Positions 35,696 to 44,944 of a stretch of DNA of 64,000 nt are shown here, piece after piece (position 1 is the first letter of the stretch; every line of letters begins with the position of its first letter). The translations under genes were made by a program, and so were the position numbers. Under the pieces are notes generated by a model. The model saw nothing but the letters and a program-made list of their open reading frames with translations, ran no database searches and was not told the origin of the DNA. This DNA is from Antrihabitans cavernicola (GTDB lineage: Bacteria; Actinomycetota; Actinomycetes; Mycobacteriales; Mycobacteriaceae), in NCBI RefSeq assembly GCF_008297975.1, contig NZ_VLNY01000015.1, forward strand, positions 46,559 through 110,558, given 5' to 3'.

Positions 35696-36220
35696 ATGTT
35701 CGCCTCGATCACTCCGACTGCGAACGAGATCGCGGCTACCCGCAACGGCGATTACATAGTTGCGCGCGCCGATGTCGTGATGGACCGGGCGTTCACCGTC
35801 GACGCGACGCCCGTCGAGGTGTGGCCGTGGTTGACCCAGCTCGGCAAGGGGCGCGCCGGCTGGTACCTGCCTCGCTCGGTCGAGCGGTTCGTACCGCGAT
35901 CGCGTCGGGCCATCCGCCACGTCGAACCGCAGTTCCAAGAGCTCGCGATGGGCGATGTGATTCCGGACTACGGCGGCCCCCACGAGACATTCACCGTGGC
36001 GTCGGTCGACGCCCCGCACTCCCTCGTCTACCGATCGCACCGTGGCCGGACCGCCGTCTCCTGGTCGATTACGTCGACCGAAGACGCCGACGGCACTCGG
36101 ATTCACCTGCGCCTGCGGCTGGGACCCGTTCGACACACGATCATTGCCCGAACCGCGGGCGACCTTGTCGACGCGCTCACGATCGCCGGAATGGCAGCCG
36201 GTCTGCGCGAGCGAGTCTGA
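35696..36220 (+). CDS. SRPBCC-family protein
   Basis: A 174-residue START-like protein. It includes FTVDATPVEVWPWLTQLGKG at about 33-52, with a WYLPRSVERF stretch and an ending helix (RTAGDLVDALTIAGMAAGLR). It begins four bases after the TetR stop, so the two are co-transcribed. The role is unknown. Confidence 0.75.
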   Translation: MFASITPTANEIAATRNGDYIVARADVVMDRAFTVDATPVEVWPWLTQLGKGRAGWYLPRSVERFVPRSRRAIRHVEPQFQELAMGDVIPDYGGPHETFTVASVDAPHSLVYRSHRGRTAVSWSITSTEDADGTRIHLRLRLGPVRHTIIARTAGDLVDALTIAGMAAGLRERV

Positions 36221-36434
36221 CCGCTCACAGCTTTCGATGCAACGTCGAGGCGTCGGGCGATTTATCAGTTCGAGATTGGCCCGCGGTGAACCGTAGGCGC
36301 ACCCATGGGCGCGGTAGCTGCGAATACGCGCTAACGGACTTTGTCCCCATTCTTGGCGCTGCGCAGACGGACAGAGGAAAGTTTTAACTGCCCATAACAG
36401 GGCGAACACCCCTCTGGAGCAGGAGAAACACCTC

Positions 36435-36992
36435 ATGACCATGACAACCCATTGGCCGACACAGCTCAGGCGAAGGCGCTCTGCGCTTGGGGCCACGAAC
36501 GGGCTCACCATCGAATTGGGCTCGGCGATAGGAGTAGCTCGAACATCGCTGGCCGCCTTCGACGACGCATTGTGCCAACTCGGTGTCGGTGACGTGAATC
36601 TGATCCGTCTGTCGTCGGTGATCCCACCGAGCAGCCGGGTCGCTTTGTCCGATCGGGTGCGCAAACCCTTGGGGTGGGGCGATCGGCTCTATTGCGTCTT
36701 CGCAGAGCAACACGCAACGAAGGTGGGTGAAACAGCTGCGGCAGGGATCGGCTGGGTGCTGCGGGACGACGGATCGGGCGCCGGGTTGTTCGTGGAGCAC
36801 GAGGCGCCGACCGAGACCGAGGTAGTCGATCTGATCGAACGCAGCTTGGCGGACATGACTCGATCGCGGGGAGGTCGCTACACGCCGGTGACGATGCACA
36901 CGACCGAAGCCACGTGCACAGGTGACCCGACGTGCGCACTGGTGCTCGCCGCCTACAAGTCCGACTCGTGGTTCCCGGAGGTGATGTTCTGA
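36435..36992 (+). CDS. Pyruvoyl-dependent arginine decarboxylase-like protein
   Basis: A 185-residue protein that matches the PvlArgDC family, which turns arginine into agmatine with a pyruvoyl cofactor. The key pattern is AAFDDAL (41-47), then GVGDVNLIRLSSVIPPSSRV. Self-cleavage between Ser60 and Ser61 would make the pyruvoyl group on residue 61. Asp43 and Glu121 (GLFVEHEAP) match substrate and catalytic residues of the archaeal enzyme. The start follows AGGAG. It shares one base with the next gene, forming a probable three-gene set with the GNAT-like and PRMT-like genes. Confidence 0.85.
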   Translation: MTMTTHWPTQLRRRRSALGATNGLTIELGSAIGVARTSLAAFDDALCQLGVGDVNLIRLSSVIPPSSRVALSDRVRKPLGWGDRLYCVFAEQHATKVGETAAAGIGWVLRDDGSGAGLFVEHEAPTETEVVDLIERSLADMTRSRGGRYTPVTMHTTEATCTGDPTCALVLAAYKSDSWFPEVMF

Positions 36993-37576
36993 TGACCGCA
37001 ACGCTTGATTCGTCCAACGACCAGCGAGTCACCGTCACGATCGAGGAACAGATTTCGAGCGAGAACATCGAGTTGTTCTACGACTTGTACGAGAAAGCCT
37101 TCGGCGAGTTGCGAGTCAAGGCAGCGGGCCGCCAAGTACTTCACCCCGCTGAATTCAGGGAAGAAATGCTGGATGCGCGTGTCATGAAATATGTTTCGTG
37201 GTCCTTGGAAAATCAACCGCTCAGCTTGACAACCCTTACAAATAGTCTCGAAACGGTTCCCTGGATAAGCCCCGAGTACTTTAATGCGAAGTACCCTGGG
37301 AGAGCGCTCTATTACCTGGGGTTCACGCTGGTCAGGCCTGATATTCGGATGCAATACGTGTTCCGCGACATCGCCACCCGTATCGCAAACCGAATGCGGA
37401 ATGAGAACGCGGTGTTGTGCTTGGACATGTGCGGCCACCACACGTCACACGGATTCGACCACACACTGAGGTCTATCGGAGTCGCCACAGGCACAACTCT
37501 TGATGCCTTGGACACGCAAACGTTCTTCGCAGCCGACTTCGGCACAACGCACGCACAAGGAGACGCGCAACTTTAG
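36992..37576 (+). CDS. GNAT-like protein, possible acyltransferase
   Basis: A 194-residue protein that I do not firmly recognise. The layout fits a GNAT or acyl-homoserine-lactone-synthase-like fold: an opening strand VTVTIEEQIS, an alpha helix with FYDLYEKAFGELRVKAAGRQ, strands KYVSWSL and PLSLTTLTN, a core strand with YYLGFTLVRPD, the helix YVFRDIATRIANRM and strand VLCLDMC. The ATG shares a base with the decarboxylase stop. The DNA is poorer in GC than most of the window. If it acylates the product of the decarboxylase it would give an N-acyl agmatine, which is inference. Confidence 0.6.
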   Translation: MTATLDSSNDQRVTVTIEEQISSENIELFYDLYEKAFGELRVKAAGRQVLHPAEFREEMLDARVMKYVSWSLENQPLSLTTLTNSLETVPWISPEYFNAKYPGRALYYLGFTLVRPDIRMQYVFRDIATRIANRMRNENAVLCLDMCGHHTSHGFDHTLRSIGVATGTTLDALDTQTFFAADFGTTHAQGDAQL

Positions 37577-37586
37577 CGCGTTGTGC
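37542..37586 (+). terminator. Stem-loop at the end of the GNAT-like gene
   Basis: Perfect nine-base arms GCACAACGC and GCGTTGTGC, 27 bases apart, spanning the stop codon. Shorter nested stems exist. It could weaken read-through into the methyltransferase gene 158 bases downstream. Confidence 0.35.
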
Positions 37587-37734
37587 GTTCCCAAGGCGCC
37601 CGGATCGGCTCGACGCCGGGTCTCTCATCTCGTCGGAGAAATGGGCGACCCGGCGTTCGCGTTCCCACCCAAGTGAATGACATACTTTGCACGAGTACCG
37701 AAGCGAAGAGTCGTGGCTGAAGGAGCGGCAGACA

Positions 37735-38586
37735 GTGAGTGATGGCGAGTACTGGTCTGCATCGGACTTTCCCTACGAATGCCTGGTAGACCGCCGCCGC
37801 ACAGAAATGCTGCGCACGGCGATCGAGAGTGCAGTCCGACCGGGTGACACGGTGGTCGACGCAGGCGCCGGTACCGGGATTCTGTCACTAATTGCTGCAC
37901 GCGCCGGAGCTAAACGTGTCGTCGCCGTGGAGATCGATCCACTGCTCGCGCAGTCGCTCGAACGAACTGTGCACCTGAACAACATGAACAGCGTCATCGA
38001 GGTTGTGAACACAGACGTCCGGTTCCACGACTTACCTGTGGCCGATGTCGTCATCGCCGAGATGATCGACACCGCCCTTATCGACGAATCCCTGGTGCAG
38101 GTCACGAACGCGTTCGTGGCTCGGGGCGTAATTCACTCCGGGACGACAGTGCTTCCCGGCCAATACAAGACTCAGATACAACTAGTGAACGCCGATAACG
38201 ACTTCTACGGCTTCGCTGTCGCGGCGGTACGACATGAATGGCCTCACTTCACCGACAGTGACCATTGGATCAGCCCGCCGGTAGTCGCGGTTAGCGAATG
38301 GGTGGATATCTGGTTCGGCAACTTTTCGGAACCGATCGCTAATGAACAAGTCGAATTCGACTTCACAGTCCAGTTCGACGGCCCTACAACAGTCAACGGT
38401 ATTCGAATCGGCGGGAGTGAGCTTTTCGGTGCGGTTGGCTGGACCGGGGCGTATCCGTCACTGAATTCGACGAAAATCATTCCGATCGATTCCGTCACGC
38501 TGCAAGGTCGGGTCCGAGTCGTCGGAGGATACCTCCTCGGCGGTGGCCTTGGCAGCGTCCGAGTCGAATGCCAGCCCACGAGTTGA
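37735..38586 (+). CDS. PRMT-like class I SAM-dependent methyltransferase
   Basis: A 283-residue methyltransferase with features of protein arginine methyltransferases. Motif I is [12 protein letters not shown] (41-52), post-I is VAVEID (63-68). The double-Glu loop is present as [12 protein letters not shown], with Glu109 and Glu118 at the same spacing as the SE-Glu loop of PRMTs, which hold a guanidinium group. A beta-barrel-like C-terminal half follows. The GTG start is preceded by AGGAG; a TTG 48 bases upstream is an alternative. Its last 129 bases overlap the convergent diguanylate cyclase gene. Position next to an arginine decarboxylase suggests a guanidine substrate such as agmatine. Confidence 0.78.
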   Translation: MSDGEYWSASDFPYECLVDRRRTEMLRTAIESAVRPGDTVVDAGAGTGILSLIAARAGAKRVVAVEIDPLLAQSLERTVHLNNMNSVIEVVNTDVRFHDLPVADVVIAEMIDTALIDESLVQVTNAFVARGVIHSGTTVLPGQYKTQIQLVNADNDFYGFAVAAVRHEWPHFTDSDHWISPPVVAVSEWVDIWFGNFSEPIANEQVEFDFTVQFDGPTTVNGIRIGGSELFGAVGWTGAYPSLNSTKIIPIDSVTLQGRVRVVGGYLLGGGLGSVRVECQPTS

Positions 38587-40065
38587 CTCGACAGGGCGTC
38601 GACGGAGTTCTCGCTCGCTGAACTCAAGCTGGTCGAAGAACACGATCATGCCCTTGCCGAAGTCTTTGGCCTGGTACATCGCCAGATCCGCACGCCGAAG
38701 CAAGGTGTCGGAGTCGATTCCGCCTTCTCGCCCGTCGGCAGTCGCGATGCCGATGCTGGCGGAGATTTTCAATGGGCCTACTCCCAACTGGAACGGTTCA
38801 TCGATGACGTGTGCAAGTCGCTGAGCGAAAGGCATGACTTGCTCTCGACCTTCCCTCGTCACGACGACAAATTCGTCGCCGCCGAAGCGAGCCACCACAT
38901 CGTGTATACGGATGGCTGCGCGAATGCGATGGCCGGCAATTTTCAGCAGTTCGTCGCCTACGTCGTGACCGTATAGGTCGTTGACTGATTTGAAACCGTT
39001 GAGATCTATGAACATCACGCATCGCGGCTCTTCGGAGGACATGGCGTCGAGTTCCCGCATCAGCACCGTTCGATTCGGCAGCCCAGTCAGCGGATCTCGA
39101 TCCGCGCGCTCGACTGCTCGGCGCTCGTTTCTCTTGCTGCGCAGGATTGCTCGTTCGCTTCGCAGTAAGACAAGCAGTATCAGTACGGTAAGCCACGGAC
39201 CCGTCATGAGGCTGTCCGCCGATTCGTTTGAACCCCCGATGATGGCGACCAGCGCTCCCGCGAGCATCGTCACCGAGATGACAAGCGCGCGCTGCCGAAG
39301 CTTGTCGGGATCGATCGCAGGACGAGCACCGATCTCCGCCATCGACGGCTGCAGCGCAGCAATTCCAAAAGCGACTATTGCGACAACATAGGGAACGACC
39401 AATGCCCGGTCGGGAAGATCGACGATGCCTGCCGCGGTAGCCGAAATCGCAAGGTTGCCTGCGACTACTGTCCCGATGCTGAGCTGTACCAACCGAAGGG
39501 CCCGACCCGCCGGCCCCGAGGTGCTCAACGAATAGACAAGCAAAACAAGGAGAATGACATCCAGCATCGGATACAGGGCGACGATCGTCGCTTTCGCACC
39601 GGACGGCCACTGCGGCGAGCGTAGAGCCGGGGTGACGAGAAGGGTCCACGAAACCAAGACCCCGCTAACTACTACCGATGCAAGATCGAGGTAGGCATCA
39701 ATATTCCCGCCGAGGATGGAGCGCGGGTGTAAGTACTTGACCGTCGCGATCAGCAGGGCAGCGTACGCAGACAGCGTGAAGAGATCGGGGACAATACTTC
39801 CACTCAAGTCTGCATATCCGGACGAGCGTCGGACCGCATCGCCGACGAAGAAAAACGCAATTGCAACCAGTGGGAGAAACCACGTCGTGATGGATCGGGG
39901 GCGAAACTTGCGAACTCCGTATACGACCGCACCCGCAACCGAAATGCCGAGCACGAGAAGCACAACAAGAGTCACATCGGGGGTGCCTGCGATCATCAAA
40001 ATAGCGAGAGCCAGGCCAGCGAAAACCCCGAACGCGGTATGCGCGTATCGCGATTCGTTCGTCAT
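38458..40065 (-). CDS. Membrane diguanylate cyclase
   Basis: A 535-residue protein with about nine or ten hydrophobic segments in residues 8-305, followed by a GGDEF domain at 320-490. The active site RFGGDEF is intact (395-399), and an inhibitory RxxD site (R386-D389) is present, so c-di-GMP synthesis with feedback is likely. The tail after 490 is polar. The 3' end overlaps the PRMT-like gene by 129 bases, so one of the two may be longer than needed. It is divergent from the MerR gene. Confidence 0.88.
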   Translation of the reverse strand: MTNESRYAHTAFGVFAGLALAILMIAGTPDVTLVVLLVLGISVAGAVVYGVRKFRPRSITTWFLPLVAIAFFFVGDAVRRSSGYADLSGSIVPDLFTLSAYAALLIATVKYLHPRSILGGNIDAYLDLASVVVSGVLVSWTLLVTPALRSPQWPSGAKATIVALYPMLDVILLVLLVYSLSTSGPAGRALRLVQLSIGTVVAGNLAISATAAGIVDLPDRALVVPYVVAIVAFGIAALQPSMAEIGARPAIDPDKLRQRALVISVTMLAGALVAIIGGSNESADSLMTGPWLTVLILLVLLRSERAILRSKRNERRAVERADRDPLTGLPNRTVLMRELDAMSSEEPRCVMFIDLNGFKSVNDLYGHDVGDELLKIAGHRIRAAIRIHDVVARFGGDEFVVVTREGREQVMPFAQRLAHVIDEPFQLGVGPLKISASIGIATADGREGGIDSDTLLRRADLAMYQAKDFGKGMIVFFDQLEFSERELRRRPVESTRGLAFDSDAAKATAEEVSSDDSDPTLQRDGIDRNDFRRIQ

Positions 40066-40264
40066 TCGAATCCGCCCTTGTTACACGGATCGGCGCTCGA
40101 AGCCCCCATTCGCCAATTCCGTAGTTACGTCCAGAAGAGCTAAGAGCAAGAACGCCAGACCGATAGATCGAAGCGCAGCGCTCCGTAACGACAATAGCCG
40201 GTCGAATCGGATAGCTGCGGCATCGGCTTGACTCTCCACCTGCAGTAGCTACGAAGGTGAAGAG

Positions 40265-41134
40265 ATGACAGACCACGCGCTTTACTCGATCGGCGACGCA
40301 GCACAACGCACTGGACTGCCGGTCAAAACCATTCGGTTCTACGCCGATCGCGGAATCGTGCCTGCAGCCGGCCACACCGCGACCGGATATCGGCTCTACG
40401 ATCAGGCTGCGCTGGCCCGCTTGGATCTTGTTCGATCCTTGCGAAATCTCGGCCTGGATCTGGCGACGATAACCGCGGTGTTGCGTCGTGGGGAACTGCT
40501 TCCCGATGTCGCCGCAACTCACGCGCACGCACTCGCCTCCGAGATCCGGGTGCTACGGCTTCGCCGAGCCGTACTTGCGAAGGTGGCCGACGGTGAGCTG
40601 GATCCGAAGCAGCTCAGCACTCTCGCCCAATTGTCGGACGACGGCCGCGCCCGGGTGGTCGACGAGTTTCTGGCCGCCGTCTTCGGCAATCTTTCCGACC
40701 TCGACGGGATCGTGCGGACCCTGGCGCCGGACCTGCCGGACGATCCGAGTGTCGAGCAGATCGAGGCCTGGGTCGAGCTCGCTGAGCTCAGTCGCGATGC
40801 CGAGTTCCGAGCGAGCTTCAGGCGTGTCGTCGAGTGCTTTGCCGACGAGCGAGCTCGTCGCGACTCTCCGATCTTGCAGCGTGATCTCGCGGCCCGATTG
40901 TGCGACGTTGTCGCGCCCGCTCTTGCCGCGGGGCTGGACCCCGCATCCGCAGAGGCCGCCACGCTCGTGGCCGGATTGGGAGATGCCGATCGATTACGGT
41001 CGTGGCTCGTGGATGTGGCCGACCCGCGGCGCGAGCGGTACCTGCGACTCTTGGCAGTCATCAATGGGTGGCAGGTACCGGAAAGCCAAGCGTCGGTCTT
41101 CCAGTGGGCGGCGCGAGCGCTACGCGCCGGATAG
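40265..41134 (+). CDS. MerR-family transcriptional regulator
   Basis: A 289-residue regulator. The MerR helix-turn-helix is clear (YSIGDAAQRTGLPVKTIRFY, then GYRLYDQAALARL) and is followed by a dimer helix and a long effector domain of about 190 residues. The start has an AAGGTGAAGAG site. The effector is unknown. The gene is divergent from the diguanylate cyclase. No classic metal-binding Cys cluster was seen. Confidence 0.88.
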   Translation: MTDHALYSIGDAAQRTGLPVKTIRFYADRGIVPAAGHTATGYRLYDQAALARLDLVRSLRNLGLDLATITAVLRRGELLPDVAATHAHALASEIRVLRLRRAVLAKVADGELDPKQLSTLAQLSDDGRARVVDEFLAAVFGNLSDLDGIVRTLAPDLPDDPSVEQIEAWVELAELSRDAEFRASFRRVVECFADERARRDSPILQRDLAARLCDVVAPALAAGLDPASAEAATLVAGLGDADRLRSWLVDVADPRRERYLRLLAVINGWQVPESQASVFQWAARALRAG

Positions 41135-41195
41135 CCGACCAATCCCCGCGCGAATAACGAGTAACAAAAGACTCTCTATTCAGTATGTATGTCTC

Positions 41196-42824
41196 GTGGC
41201 CGGGGAAAATGTCGCGGACGGCAAGCCGTCCGACAGCGGAGACGTGAAAGATCCCGTTGTAAAGGATGCTGCCGTCAACGCGGGAGTAGACGACGAGGTT
41301 GCCGACGCAGTCATCGCCAAAGCCATCGACATAGTTGCGATCTCCGAGGCTGCCGCAGCGCTGCAGATACCCGTCGTGCATCAACGCGGTCCGATGCGGC
41401 CGGGGCAACTCCGATCGGTGCGTGCGCGCCAGTCCAGACGGCTCGCATCGCACGCATTCCGCGCCGTCGACGTGCTGTTGGTCCTTGCCGTGACCGTGGT
41501 GCTGGTGGTCCGTGCAGCACCTGGTTCAGCTCTGCAAGCGCCTATTGCGTTGGTCGCGCCGTTCGTCCTCGGTTTACTCGTCCTCAACCACGTCTTGACG
41601 GCCATCGGCGTCTATCGCTTCGATCGCAGCACCAGTTGGTACTACCACCTCGCGATGGTCGTCGGGATTACCGTGTTCGTCGGCGCCTGCACTGCCGGAG
41701 TCGCCGACCTGCTGGACTCGACAGGCGTTGCGCGAGAGGCCATTCGGTGGTGGGCACCCATCGCCGTCCTCGGCCTCGCGGTACTGCACCTGCTCTGGTG
41801 GGCCCAAGTTCGGCATTGGCGCAAACGGCACTGGCTGACACCCAACATCGTGTTGGTCGGCGCGACCGCGCGTGCGGAGCATCTCATCAACGAGGCGCTC
41901 GCCAGGGGCGACATCAACGTCCTCGGGGTATTCGACGACAGGCTGGAACGCTCGCCGATGAACGTCCTCGGCGTACCGATGCTGGGCAACACCGATGCGC
42001 TGTTGACGCACCGCGTCATGCCACATGTCGACTTGATCGTCGTCACCGTCGACCCCTCTGCGACGGCGCGGGTGCGCGAGATCATGGCCAAGCTGTCTGT
42101 CCTCCCGAACCCGATCACGATGGTGGTCGATCAAGAAGACGAGACCGCGCGCATCGCCGCCGTCGCACATCTTGCCGACGCACCCCTCGCACCACTGGGA
42201 CGCGCGACCGATCCCGATCGCAAGGCGATAGCCAAGCGGGTACAGGACCTGACGGTGGCGATTCCGATGTTGGTGGCCGTGCTGCCCGTCCTGGTCGTGA
42301 CAGCGATCGCCGTGAAGATCGACAGCCGCGGGCCGATCTTGTTCCGGCAGAAACGTCACGGTTTCCACAACGAGGCGATCATGGTGATGAAGTTCCGCAG
42401 CATGCGCCACGCTGCAGCGGACGCCAAAGCAGAGCGCCAAGTGACGGCGAACGACGACCGTGTCACGAGGGTCGGCCGCTTTCTCCGCAAGACCAGCCTC
42501 GACGAGTTGCCACAGTTGTTCAACGTTCTGCACGGCGAGATGTCGTTGGTCGGTCCGCGGCCACACGCGATCGGGATGAAGACCGGCGACACCGAATCGT
42601 CGCAACTGGTAGCCGATTACGCACACCGACACCGCATCAAGCCCGGCCTCACCGGGTGGGCCGCGGTACACGGGTCCCGGGGGCCGCTGCACCTGCCCGC
42701 CGACGTGAAGCGGCGCGTCGCGCTCGATGTCGAATACATCGAACGTCAGTCGTTGGGCCTCGATCTCAAGATCATGTTCTTGACGTTGCCTGCCCTTCTT
42801 GGCGACAGGTCATCGATTCGTTGA
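41196..42824 (+). CDS. Polyprenyl glycosylphosphotransferase (sugar transferase)
   Basis: Starts exopolysaccharide or capsule assembly by moving a sugar phosphate to undecaprenyl phosphate. The 542-residue form has a charged N-terminus, four or five membrane segments from about residue 85 to 210, a CoA-binding-like part (NIVLVGATARAEHLINEALA) and the catalytic bacterial sugar transferase domain at about 345-542 with RQKRHGFHNEAIMVMKFRSM and GPRPHAIGMK. The GTG at 41196 is a guess; no clear ribosome-binding site is present and a later ATG at 41394 is possible. A second open frame on the opposite strand is a shadow. Confidence 0.82.
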   Translation: MAGENVADGKPSDSGDVKDPVVKDAAVNAGVDDEVADAVIAKAIDIVAISEAAAALQIPVVHQRGPMRPGQLRSVRARQSRRLASHAFRAVDVLLVLAVTVVLVVRAAPGSALQAPIALVAPFVLGLLVLNHVLTAIGVYRFDRSTSWYYHLAMVVGITVFVGACTAGVADLLDSTGVAREAIRWWAPIAVLGLAVLHLLWWAQVRHWRKRHWLTPNIVLVGATARAEHLINEALARGDINVLGVFDDRLERSPMNVLGVPMLGNTDALLTHRVMPHVDLIVVTVDPSATARVREIMAKLSVLPNPITMVVDQEDETARIAAVAHLADAPLAPLGRATDPDRKAIAKRVQDLTVAIPMLVAVLPVLVVTAIAVKIDSRGPILFRQKRHGFHNEAIMVMKFRSMRHAAADAKAERQVTANDDRVTRVGRFLRKTSLDELPQLFNVLHGEMSLVGPRPHAIGMKTGDTESSQLVADYAHRHRIKPGLTGWAAVHGSRGPLHLPADVKRRVALDVEYIERQSLGLDLKIMFLTLPALLGDRSSIR

Positions 42825-42980
42825 CGGTCGCTAGAGCGTGTCCCGTTTGCGAGCTTCTGGCCTGAAGTTCACGGAACCCCAAGTCGCAGGCAATGATTCG
42901 ATGCGCGAACGCCACTCGCGGGTTTCCTTGCTGCGTTAGTGTCGGGTGATGGTTACGACCTGGCGGCCCTAGGGGAGGCA

Positions 42981-43771
42981 ATGGCGTCCGAAACGGCCCT
43001 CGAGCCCAGCAGGCCCGCGCTCGCCCGTAACCCGACCGGTGTCGTCGCACCGCTGCTGCGCGGTCTCGCCCAGGTCGACTTCATGCCAAGTGCGCTCTGC
43101 GGTGCAATCTTCGCGGCAGGTCCCTCGCCGTCGGCGGTGCCATCGTCGCGACAATCGCGTCCGCCGCGGTCGCCGGCGTCCTCGGCACCTGGAACATACC
43201 GACGCTGACAATTCCGTTCTGCCTCATCGCATCGGTGATGACCATTTCTGCTCCGAATTTTCAACACATCTGGAATGGGCGCGCCGCCGAAACAGGTTTG
43301 GGTCAGCCGGTTCTCGGCAGGACCGACCTAGTGTGGAGCGACATCTGGCGAGCCTTCTTCGCCAGCTTCGCGCAGATCTTCCTGGCACCGCAGTGGTATG
43401 TCGGGGCGATCTTTCTACTCGGGATACTGGTCGCGAGCCGACGAGCAGCTTTGGTCGCGTCGATCGGCAGCATCGTCGGAATCGCCATCGCGTGGACACT
43501 CGGTTCCCCGGCACAGGACATACGGGCAGGACTGCTCGGCTACAACGCGGTACTCGTCACACTGGCACTCGACGGAGTTTTCGTGATGGCAACCGGCTGG
43601 GGCCTCGCATTTGCGATCATCGGAGCGGGAGCGTCGACAGCGGTGTCCGGCGCCCTGGCGGAAACGTTCGCTCCGATAGGCGGTCACACCCTTACGTGGC
43701 CTTATTGCCTTACGACGCTTACGTTCTTATTGGCGGTCCCGTCACTGCCACGGCTACACAGATCCGACTGA
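42981..43771 (+). pseudogene. Urea transporter gene with a frameshift
   Basis: Two frames together encode a UT-type urea channel. The first begins at an ATG with an AGGGGAGG site and gives LLRGLAQVDFMPSALCGAIF. The second frame continues with LAVGGAIVATIASAAVAGVL, NIPTLTIPFCLIASVMTISA and PNFQHIW. The switch falls at about 43118-43122 in a short repetitive stretch, so a small deletion is likely. The full coding unit would complete a five-to-ten-helix channel. It stands directly ahead of the urease genes, where a urea importer is expected. A sequencing error cannot be excluded. Confidence 0.72.
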
Positions 43772-43822
43772 GTTTCACATCCGCATCGCCGCTCCTGCTC
43801 CACCCCGCTGAAAGGACACCCA

Positions 43823-44128
43823 ATGAATCTCAGTCCTCGCGAGATCGACAAGCTCTACATCTTCGTCGTCGCCGATCTTGCGCGTAAGCGACGTGGCCGG
43901 GGGCTGAAACTCAACTACAGCGAAGCGGTCGCCCTGATCAGCGAAGCGATCGTCGAAGGTGCCCGCGACGGTAAGACCGTTGCCGAGTGCATGGAACTGG
44001 GCGGCAAGGTGATCAACAACGACGACGTGATGCCCGGCGTACGCGACATGACCCCGCTCATTCAGGTGGAAGCGACGTTCCTCGACGGAACCAAGCTGGT
44101 GTCCTGTCACGACCCGATCGGCGCTTGA
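43823..44128 (+). CDS. ureA: Urease gamma subunit
   Basis: A 101-residue protein with the complete UreA pattern: [20 protein letters not shown], then [26 protein letters not shown] and [19 protein letters not shown]. First structural gene of the urease set, which makes ammonia and CO2 from urea in the cytoplasm. An AAAGGA sequence precedes the ATG. The next gene, a CbiX-like chelatase, begins three bases after the stop. Confidence 0.95.
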   Translation: MNLSPREIDKLYIFVVADLARKRRGRGLKLNYSEAVALISEAIVEGARDGKTVAECMELGGKVINNDDVMPGVRDMTPLIQVEATFLDGTKLVSCHDPIGA

Positions 44129-44131
44129 CCG

Positions 44132-44935
44132 ATGAGTCCTGTTGCCAGCGTGCTGTTCTCGCTCGGCCACGAGGACGGTAATTCCGGCACACAGTGGCTG
44201 TGCGACGGCGAGCAGTCGAGTTCGGCGGGACGCGATCTCACGAACGCGATAGCACAAGCCGCCACTGACGCCCCGGGCCCGATCTGCGTCGTACCGATGG
44301 CGCTCGGGCGTGATCCGCGGGTGATCGCGGACTCCGCTCGCGCTGCCAACTGGGCCGTCGACAACGGCCTCTCCGGTCGCATCGCGCTGACGGCGCCTTT
44401 CGGTACCGCCGATCACCTCATCGGCTGGTTGCGAGCCGCGGCTACGCGCTCACCCGTCGGACCCGACCGCGCCCTGTTGATCACCGCCCCAGCATCGAAT
44501 CCCTTCGACGACGCCGAATTGTTCCGTATCGCCCGCCTCGTCCGCCAGTACGGCAAACACAGGTGGGTCGAGGTCGCCTTCGTCGACGGTGATCCCGATA
44601 TCGCCGACGGCATCGACAGGTGCCGACGACTGCGTGCCGAGACGGTACGCCTGGTCCCCGCCGGTTTCGGTGTATCGGCATCGCCGGACATCCTGGCGCG
44701 ACCGGACACCGAAGACGGCGGACCCCTGCTCGCCTCGGGGGCGATTCGCGGCGTCATCACCGCACGGGTTGCGGTAGCACTCGATCGGCTCGCGCACGGC
44801 GACAACGGAATCCATGTCGGTCTCGATGCCGAGCAAGGCCATGGGTACGCGCATTCGCACGGGCAGACCGGTCATGGACACGGCCACTCGCACGGTGCAC
44901 ACACGCATTCTCATCACCACGGAAACGACAGGTAG
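44132..44935 (+). CDS. CbiX/SirB-like chelatase-family protein with a His-rich tail
   Basis: A 267-residue protein placed between ureA and ureB. It resembles the CbiX/SirB metal-chelatase family: LFSLGHEDGNSG near the start and a second-domain pattern around TAPFGTADHLIGWLRAAATR. The last 34 residues hold 12 histidines (GHGHGHSHGAHTHSHHHG), a typical nickel-binding tail. In this place a role in nickel handling for urease is likely. No ureE is seen in the locus, so it could supply the same function. The metal and the substrate tetrapyrrole, if any, are unknown. Confidence 0.75.
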   Translation: MSPVASVLFSLGHEDGNSGTQWLCDGEQSSSAGRDLTNAIAQAATDAPGPICVVPMALGRDPRVIADSARAANWAVDNGLSGRIALTAPFGTADHLIGWLRAAATRSPVGPDRALLITAPASNPFDDAELFRIARLVRQYGKHRWVEVAFVDGDPDIADGIDRCRRLRAETVRLVPAGFGVSASPDILARPDTEDGGPLLASGAIRGVITARVAVALDRLAHGDNGIHVGLDAEQGHGYAHSHGQTGHGHGHSHGAHTHSHHHGNDR

Positions 44936-44944
44936 GAGCCCGAC

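Noticed and set aside
40228..40260. TTGACT-containing MerR-type promoter before the MerR gene
   Set aside because: A TTGACT box is present but no acceptable minus-10 box or dyad with 19-base spacing was found.
41574..42692. A 372-codon open frame on the minus strand
   Set aside because: Lies wholly opposite the sugar transferase, whose catalytic motifs are clear, and has no domain of its own.
42939..43208. First part of the urea transporter as a separate small gene
   Set aside because: The continuing urea transporter sequence in the next frame shows that both parts are one interrupted gene. A programmed frameshift was considered but no clear slippery sequence was seen.
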